Source: Dermabacter sp. (GTDB lineage Bacteria > Actinomycetota > Actinomycetes > Actinomycetales > Dermabacteraceae). From it: a stretch of 64,000 nucleotides of DNA. The stretch covers positions 323,975 to 387,974 of the forward strand of contig JAUNTX010000002.1 of NCBI GenBank assembly GCA_030538475.1, written 5' to 3'. Positions 59,622 to 64,000 of the stretch are shown here, in pieces. The notes beneath the pieces were generated by a model. That model saw nothing but the letters and a program-made list of their open reading frames with translations, was not told the origin of the DNA and did no database searches. The stretch's first letter is position 1. Each line of letters starts with the position of its first letter. Both the position numbers and the translations under genes were made by a program.

Positions 59622-61442
59622 CTACAGCGACGCCTGCCAGGCCTCGTGAAGCTGCGCGAAGCGCCCGCCGCGCGCCACAAGCTCCATCGGCGCGCCCTCC
59701 TCGACGACCTCGCCGTCGTGGACCACGAGCACGCGGTCGGCGATCATCACCGTCGAGAGCCGGTGCGCGATGATGAGCGCGGTTCGATTCCCGAGCAGCC
59801 TCGTGAGGCCTTCCTGGACGAGGCGTTCGCTCGGGAGGTCGAGCGAGCTCGTGGCTTCGTCGAGGATGATGACGTTCGGGTTCGCCAAGAAGGCGCGCGC
59901 GAACGAGATCAGCTGGCGTTGACCAGCGGAAACGCGGCCGCCGCGCTTGTTGACATCGGTGTCGTACCCGTACGGGAGTGCCTCGATGAACTCGTGCGCC
60001 CCGATGGCTTTGGCCGCGCGCACGATTTCCTCGCGCGCGGCACCTGGTCGGCCCAGCTCGATGTTGTCGGCCACCGTCCCGGAAAAGAGGTACGCCTCCT
60101 GGGTCACCATGACAACGTTCTTCGTGAGTTCCTCGGACGTGAGGTCGCGCAGGTCCACCCCGTCGAGGTGAATCGAGCCCGTCGACACGTCGTAGAAGCG
60201 CGCGATGAGCTTCGCGATCGTGGACTTCCCCGCTCCCGTCTGCCCGACGAGCGCCACGGTCTGACCTGCGGGAATGGTGAGATTCAGTGGCGCCGGCACC
60301 AGCGGCCCGTCCGGGGAGTACCGGAACGACACGTCCGTGAACTCGATGGCGCCACGGCCCGAACTGATGGACTGCGCGCGCCCTGGCGCCGGCTCAGCTA
60401 CCGACGGCACCTCCCACAGCAGCGCGCTGATCTTCTCGAGCGCCGCAACCGCCGACTGAAGCGAGTTGTAGAAGCTGGCAATCTCGTCGACCGGCTGGAA
60501 GAACCGCCGCGCATACAGCACGAGTGCGAGCAGCACCCCCACGCTGAGGTCCCCGGACAGGACGCGCAAACCGCCCACCACCAGGACCGCAGCCACCGTG
60601 AGGTTCGCGAGCAGCCGCAGCGTCGGCTGATAAATACCGAACACGTTGATCGACCGAATCGTCGCCGCCCGGTAATCCTCCGACAGCTCCTCGTACTCGC
60701 GGTTGTTCTGCTCCTCCTTGCGGAACGCCTTCACGGCGCGGATCCCATTCATCGCCTCGACAAACTGGACGATCAGGCGCGCCGAATGGGTCCGCATCGA
60801 CCGGTACGCCGCGCGCGACTTCACCTGAAACCACACCGTGATCGCGAGGCACGGCAGCAGCATGACCAGCATGACCAGCCCCGTCGGCCAGTCCATCAGC
60901 GCAATCGACGCGGCCGTGAACACCATCGACAGGCTCGACCCGATGAGGATCGGCACCCCGAACTCGAGCAGCTCCCGCAGGGCCTCCATGTCCGACGTCT
61001 GCCGCGACACGATCCGCCCGCTCGTGTACCGCTCATGGAACTCGAGCGACAGCCGCTGCGTGTGCCGAAACACCCGTCGCCGCAGCTCAAGCAGCATCCG
61101 CTGCCCGATCACGGTTGATTGCCGCGTGTACCCAAAGGTGAGGACGGCGGCAAGCGCCGCGCACGTCAGGTGCAGCGCGGTCGTCGCGAGCGCCGGGGTC
61201 GCGTCGCCGCCTTGGAGCGCGGGCAGGGCATTGTCGATGCCCCACGCGATAATCGCCGGCCCGGCCACGACCGCCGCCTGCGCCACGACCACCATGAATC
61301 CCACGCCGAGCATCTGCAGCCGCACTGGCCGCACGAGCTCCCGCAGCAGGGTGAAGGATCGCCGACGGGACGCCCGATTGTCGGCCTTCGTGTACTCGTG
61401 ATCCTCCGCGTCGTTGATCCCGACGTTCACGTTCTGGCTCAT
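59622..61442 (-). CDS. ABC exporter half-transporter, catalytic-Glu subunit
   Basis: 606 residues: six membrane helices (about 35-325) then one ATP-binding domain. Walker A is GQTGAGKSTIAK (about 395), Walker B ILDEATSSLD with the catalytic Glu, but the signature is VSAGQRQ instead of LSGGQ. The ATG overlaps the stop of the upstream partner by ATGA, so the two are coupled and probably form a heterodimer. Such pairs export lipids, peptides or drugs; substrate unknown. Heterodimers of this type in actinobacteria include siderophore transporters, so metal or lipid roles are both possible. Confidence 0.92.
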   Translation of the reverse strand: MSQNVNVGINDAEDHEYTKADNRASRRRSFTLLRELVRPVRLQMLGVGFMVVVAQAAVVAGPAIIAWGIDNALPALQGGDATPALATTALHLTCAALAAVLTFGYTRQSTVIGQRMLLELRRRVFRHTQRLSLEFHERYTSGRIVSRQTSDMEALRELLEFGVPILIGSSLSMVFTAASIALMDWPTGLVMLVMLLPCLAITVWFQVKSRAAYRSMRTHSARLIVQFVEAMNGIRAVKAFRKEEQNNREYEELSEDYRAATIRSINVFGIYQPTLRLLANLTVAAVLVVGGLRVLSGDLSVGVLLALVLYARRFFQPVDEIASFYNSLQSAVAALEKISALLWEVPSVAEPAPGRAQSISSGRGAIEFTDVSFRYSPDGPLVPAPLNLTIPAGQTVALVGQTGAGKSTIAKLIARFYDVSTGSIHLDGVDLRDLTSEELTKNVVMVTQEAYLFSGTVADNIELGRPGAAREEIVRAAKAIGAHEFIEALPYGYDTDVNKRGGRVSAGQRQLISFARAFLANPNVIILDEATSSLDLPSERLVQEGLTRLLGNRTALIIAHRLSTVMIADRVLVVHDGEVVEEGAPMELVARGGRFAQLHEAWQASL

Positions 61443-63487
61443 CGCTCGCTCCCTTCCGAATCGCTGGCTGGGCCGGGCGCGGTGACGTGGCTGAGGCCGC
61501 GATTGCTGCGCGCTTCCTGCTCCTGGTGCGCGATGACGAATCTGTAGCGTTCGCTCGTGGCCATGAGTTCCGTGTGCGTCCCGACCGCGGTGATGCGGCC
61601 GTTCTCGAGCAGCGCCACGCGGTCGGCGAGCGCGACCGTCGAGGTGCGGTGCGCGACGATCAGCGTTGTTGTTCCGCGCAGGACATCGCGCAGCCGCTCC
61701 GTGACGCGCTCCTCGGTCTTCGTGTCCAGGGCCGACAGGGGATCGTCCAGCAGCAGCACCGTCGGCTTCGCGGCGATGGCGCGGGCGAGCGCGAGCCGTT
61801 GCCGCTGCCCGCCCGACAGGCTCATGCCCTCTTCGCCGATTCTCGTCTCGACACCGTCGGGCAGGTCGTAAGCGAAGGTGGCGTCGGCGGTTTCGAGGGC
61901 GGTGCGCAGGAGGCTATCGGCCGACGGGGTGGCGTCTGCGCTCGTCGGGCCGTCGGCCTTTCTTGGGCTGTCTGTGGTGGCTGCGCCGTCGGCCGCGGCC
62001 TCGCTACGTGGGCTGCCTGAGCTGTCCGAATGGTTCGGGCCACCCGCTGCGCCCTCGCTCGTGTCCGCGCCGAGCAGCACGTTGCTGCGCACCGAACCGC
62101 TGAACAGCGTCGCGTCCTCGAACGCCACGGCGGTCACGCGGTGCACGTCGTCGAGAGCCAGGTCGCGCACATCATGCCCGTCGATCAGGATCTGGCCACC
62201 GGTCACGTCGTAGAGCCGCGCCACCAGTTGCAGCAGCGTCGACTTCCCCGACCCCGTGATGCCCACGAGCGCCATCGTCTCGCCAGGGTTGATGGTGAGG
62301 CTGGCGCCATCAATGAGGTCCGGCATGTGCGAAGGCGCGTCCGGGTAGCGGAAGTGCACGTCGCGCAGCTGCACGTCGCCGCGCCACTCGGTGGGGCGCA
62401 CCGGGTGCGGGGGCGAAGTGATGGTGTTCGGGGCGTCCATGACCTCGAAGTGACGATCCAGGGCCGTTCGGGAATTCACGGCCATGCCAAACAGTTGCCC
62501 GAGCATCCGCACCGGGCCCGTCACCAAAACAGCCGTCACAAAATACGCGCTCAACTGGCCAATATTCATGTGCCCCTCGGCTGTCAAATACAGCCCCACC
62601 AGCAGGCTCAGCGACGTCGCAATCTCCGGCAACCCATACATGAACATGTCGAAGCGCGCGATCGCCGTCGCCTTGCGCACCTCCGTGCCGCGCAGCTCGT
62701 CGGCCTGCTCCGTGAACTGGTGCAACGCCGACGGCCCCCGACCAAACGCCTTCAACACCCGGATCCCCTGCACCGACTGCTCAATCGTGGTGGCCAGATC
62801 GCCATTCTGGTCCTGCGACAAGCGCGAGAGCTGCGAATACTCCCGGCTAAACCGGTACGAGATCAGCGACACCGGAATCGCCGCCGCCACAAAAATCAGG
62901 GCCAGGATCCAGTTCGCGCGCACCAGCAACCCCACGCCCACCACCACCGTGACGGACGTCGTGACCGCCATGATGATCCCGAAAGCCACCCAGCGGCGAA
63001 TGAGGTTGATGTCGCTCATCGCGCGCGACAGCAGCTGCCCCGACCCCCACTCGTCGTGGAACGCCACCGGCATGTCCTGAATCTTCCGATACAGATTCAC
63101 CCGCATCGACCGCTCAGTCGCCGTCGCCGGAGAAATCGCGAAGACCCTGCGCAAGAACAGCAGAGCCGCCTCGAAGAACCCGAGCGCCAGCACCACCGCC
63201 CCGGCCGTCCACACCACGACCGCGGGGCCGCCCGGCTGCAGGTCCGAATTGACCATGTGCTCCAGGACCTGCGGAATCATCAGGCTCAACACCGCGCTGC
63301 CGAGCGCGCACAGCAGGCCGAACATGAGCCGAACCCTGATCGGCGCGATGATCCCCCACAGGCGGATCATCGAATGCTGGCGCTGAGGGGCGGTCGCCTC
63401 TGGGGTTGCTTGTGGCGTGCGAGGTGGTGAGACCGGAGAGTGGGGAGAGCGGGGGGATCGTGGGGGCTGCGCCGACGAGTTTTGCAT
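61439..63487 (-). CDS. ABC exporter half-transporter, degenerate-site subunit
   Basis: 682 residues: a Pro/Ser-rich head (about 1-40), six membrane helices and an ATP-binding domain with Walker A GITGSGKSTLLQ, signature LSGGQRQR and Walker B LLLDDPLSALD, where Asp replaces the catalytic Glu. An insert of about 45 Ser/Ala/Asp-rich residues (roughly 475-530) stands between the Q-loop and signature. With its partner it gives one canonical and one degenerate ATP site. The ATG at 63487 is proposed; the frame is open upstream to an ATG at 63670 and would add an Arg-rich 11-residue-repeat extension. TAGAAT at 63498-63503 (minus) fits a promoter for the shorter form. Confidence 0.88.
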   Translation of the reverse strand: MQNSSAQPPRSPRSPHSPVSPPRTPQATPEATAPQRQHSMIRLWGIIAPIRVRLMFGLLCALGSAVLSLMIPQVLEHMVNSDLQPGGPAVVVWTAGAVVLALGFFEAALLFLRRVFAISPATATERSMRVNLYRKIQDMPVAFHDEWGSGQLLSRAMSDINLIRRWVAFGIIMAVTTSVTVVVGVGLLVRANWILALIFVAAAIPVSLISYRFSREYSQLSRLSQDQNGDLATTIEQSVQGIRVLKAFGRGPSALHQFTEQADELRGTEVRKATAIARFDMFMYGLPEIATSLSLLVGLYLTAEGHMNIGQLSAYFVTAVLVTGPVRMLGQLFGMAVNSRTALDRHFEVMDAPNTITSPPHPVRPTEWRGDVQLRDVHFRYPDAPSHMPDLIDGASLTINPGETMALVGITGSGKSTLLQLVARLYDVTGGQILIDGHDVRDLALDDVHRVTAVAFEDATLFSGSVRSNVLLGADTSEGAAGGPNHSDSSGSPRSEAAADGAATTDSPRKADGPTSADATPSADSLLRTALETADATFAYDLPDGVETRIGEEGMSLSGGQRQRLALARAIAAKPTVLLLDDPLSALDTKTEERVTERLRDVLRGTTTLIVAHRTSTVALADRVALLENGRITAVGTHTELMATSERYRFVIAHQEQEARSNRGLSHVTAPGPASDSEGSER

Positions 63488-63554
63488 GGTCTGCACAATT
63501 CTAGACCCACGGCGGGGCTGGCTCGGCGGCGCGGCGCGACTGTCGGCGCGGCCC

Positions 63555-63653
63555 GCCCGGTGGTGTGGTCGCCCTTCGGCGCGGTCCGCATGGCGATACG
63601 GTCGTCCTTCGGCGCGGCCTGCCCGGCGGTGTGGTCGTCCTTCGGTGCGGCCC
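63555..63653 (-). repeat. Three tandem 33-bp repeats (possible 11-residue repeats)
   Basis: Units at 63555-63587, 63588-63620 and 63621-63653, with a partial unit before 63555. On the minus strand, in frame with the ABC exporter gene, they read as RAEGRPHRRAG-type 11-residue repeats. They are either an N-terminal extension of that protein or a non-coding minisatellite. Confidence 0.8.
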
Positions 63654-63683
63654 GCGATTTGCTGCTGCATGGCCTCGCAACCT

Positions 63684-63766
63684 CACCTCGCCTCCCGGCT
63701 ACACCCCACGCCTCAAACGCTCCTCGCGGCCCGGCCTCGCCTCCCGGCTACACCTCACGCCTCAAA
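63684..63766 (+). repeat. 34-bp direct repeat, two copies
   Basis: Units at 63684-63717 and 63733-63766 differ at one position; each contains CCTCGCCTCCCGGCTACACC and ends CACGCCTCAAACG. Spacing of starts is 49 bp. No coding frame is apparent. Confidence 0.85.
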
Positions 63767-64000
63767 CGGTCTTCACGCCCCACCCCCAACGCCCGCCCTG
63801 GGTTCCAACTCAACCGTGGGTCCCTGCTCGGCCTCGAGCCCTACCTCCCCCAACTCTCGAAGCGTGATTCGCTGCCGCGGCGTCACCGTGTGTCCCCACC
63901 GCAACCCGCACTGAGCTCATGCCTCGGGCTCCTGCTTCACCGTGAGCGATCTGCCGTGCTTCCTCGCCCGCTCGTGCTTTCTCACCCCCTCGTGGTTCCT

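Larger units (their letters stand above)
63488..64000. other. 513-bp repeat-rich region at the right edge
   Basis: Contains the 33-bp tandem repeats and a 34-bp direct repeat described separately. From about 63660 the plus strand is C-rich and no gene is visible to the end of the window. Confidence 0.5.

Noticed and set aside
59775..59800. tRNA T-arm-like GGTTCGATTCC
   Set aside because: It lies in the conserved ABC exporter coding region (ALIIAHR block) and no cloverleaf can be formed around it.
63417..63914. Plus-strand frame of 165 codons near the right edge
   Set aside because: It is read from minisatellite and direct-repeat DNA and has no recognisable domain or ribosome-binding site.

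Overview
This window comes from a high-G+C Gram-positive bacterium, almost certainly an actinomycete and probably a member of the Micrococcales (Dermabacteraceae would fit, but no gene here settles the genus). The evidence is very high G+C with strong third-position bias, GTG and TTG starts, twin-arginine signals on sugar-binding proteins, an LPXTG wall protein of the actinobacterial anchored-repeat type, a PpiA-like cyclophilin next to a rhomboid protease, and many start codons placed 6-7 bases after a TANNNT -10 element, as in leaderless actinobacterial mRNAs.

Layout. 0-2.1 kb: the end of a sugar ABC permease, a formylglycine-generating enzyme and an SdpI-type membrane protein. 2.2-8.7 kb: a minus-strand sucrose/fructan module (binding protein, two permeases, GH32 hydrolase) with its LacI regulator and a promoter bracketed by two GACACGTGTC operators. 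9-10.4 kb: a Tat-exported protein of unknown role. 10.5-17.3 kb: a second LacI module (debranching-type glycosidase divergent from regulator, binding protein and two permeases) with TGAACGTTCA operators. 17.3-27.4 kb: housekeeping and metal genes: SWIM/SNF2 helicase, ABC-F ATPase, NAD(P)HX dehydratase, glycerate kinase, TerC-like protein, and a VIT/CCC1-like metal transporter behind two DtxR-type iron boxes. 27.5-36.7 kb: a SorC-regulated ketose/polyol operon (ribulokinase-like FGGY kinase, fused DhaK-DhaL kinase, ribose-type ABC importer).

36.8-43.6 kb: GluQRS, a membrane-anchored basic protein, PpiA, rhomboid protease and pyroglutamyl peptidase, separated by long non-coding spacers. These spacers hold three copies of a roughly 50-bp palindrome family and a dense cluster of DnaA boxes (42.24-42.56 kb) that could be a replication origin although no dnaA or dnaN is present. 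43.7-49.1 kb: GNAT, SRPBCC-like protein, two tandem aldo/keto reductases and an LssY_C membrane protein. 49.2-53.4 kb: a putatively zinc-regulated LPXTG protein divergent from a polysaccharide deacetylase. 53.7-56.9 kb: two tandem NhaA antiporters. 57.7-63.5 kb: an ArgE-like deacylase and a heterodimeric ABC exporter pair. The last 0.5 kb is repeat-rich non-coding DNA.

How it fits together. Three sugar-import modules each have a local regulator with recognisable operators. The two LacI modules lack an ATPase gene, so they presumably share an MsmX/MalK-type ATPase encoded elsewhere, while the SorC module carries its own. Metal homeostasis recurs (iron boxes, Zur-like boxes, TerC). No tRNA, rRNA, CRISPR array, transposase or prophage gene was recognised.
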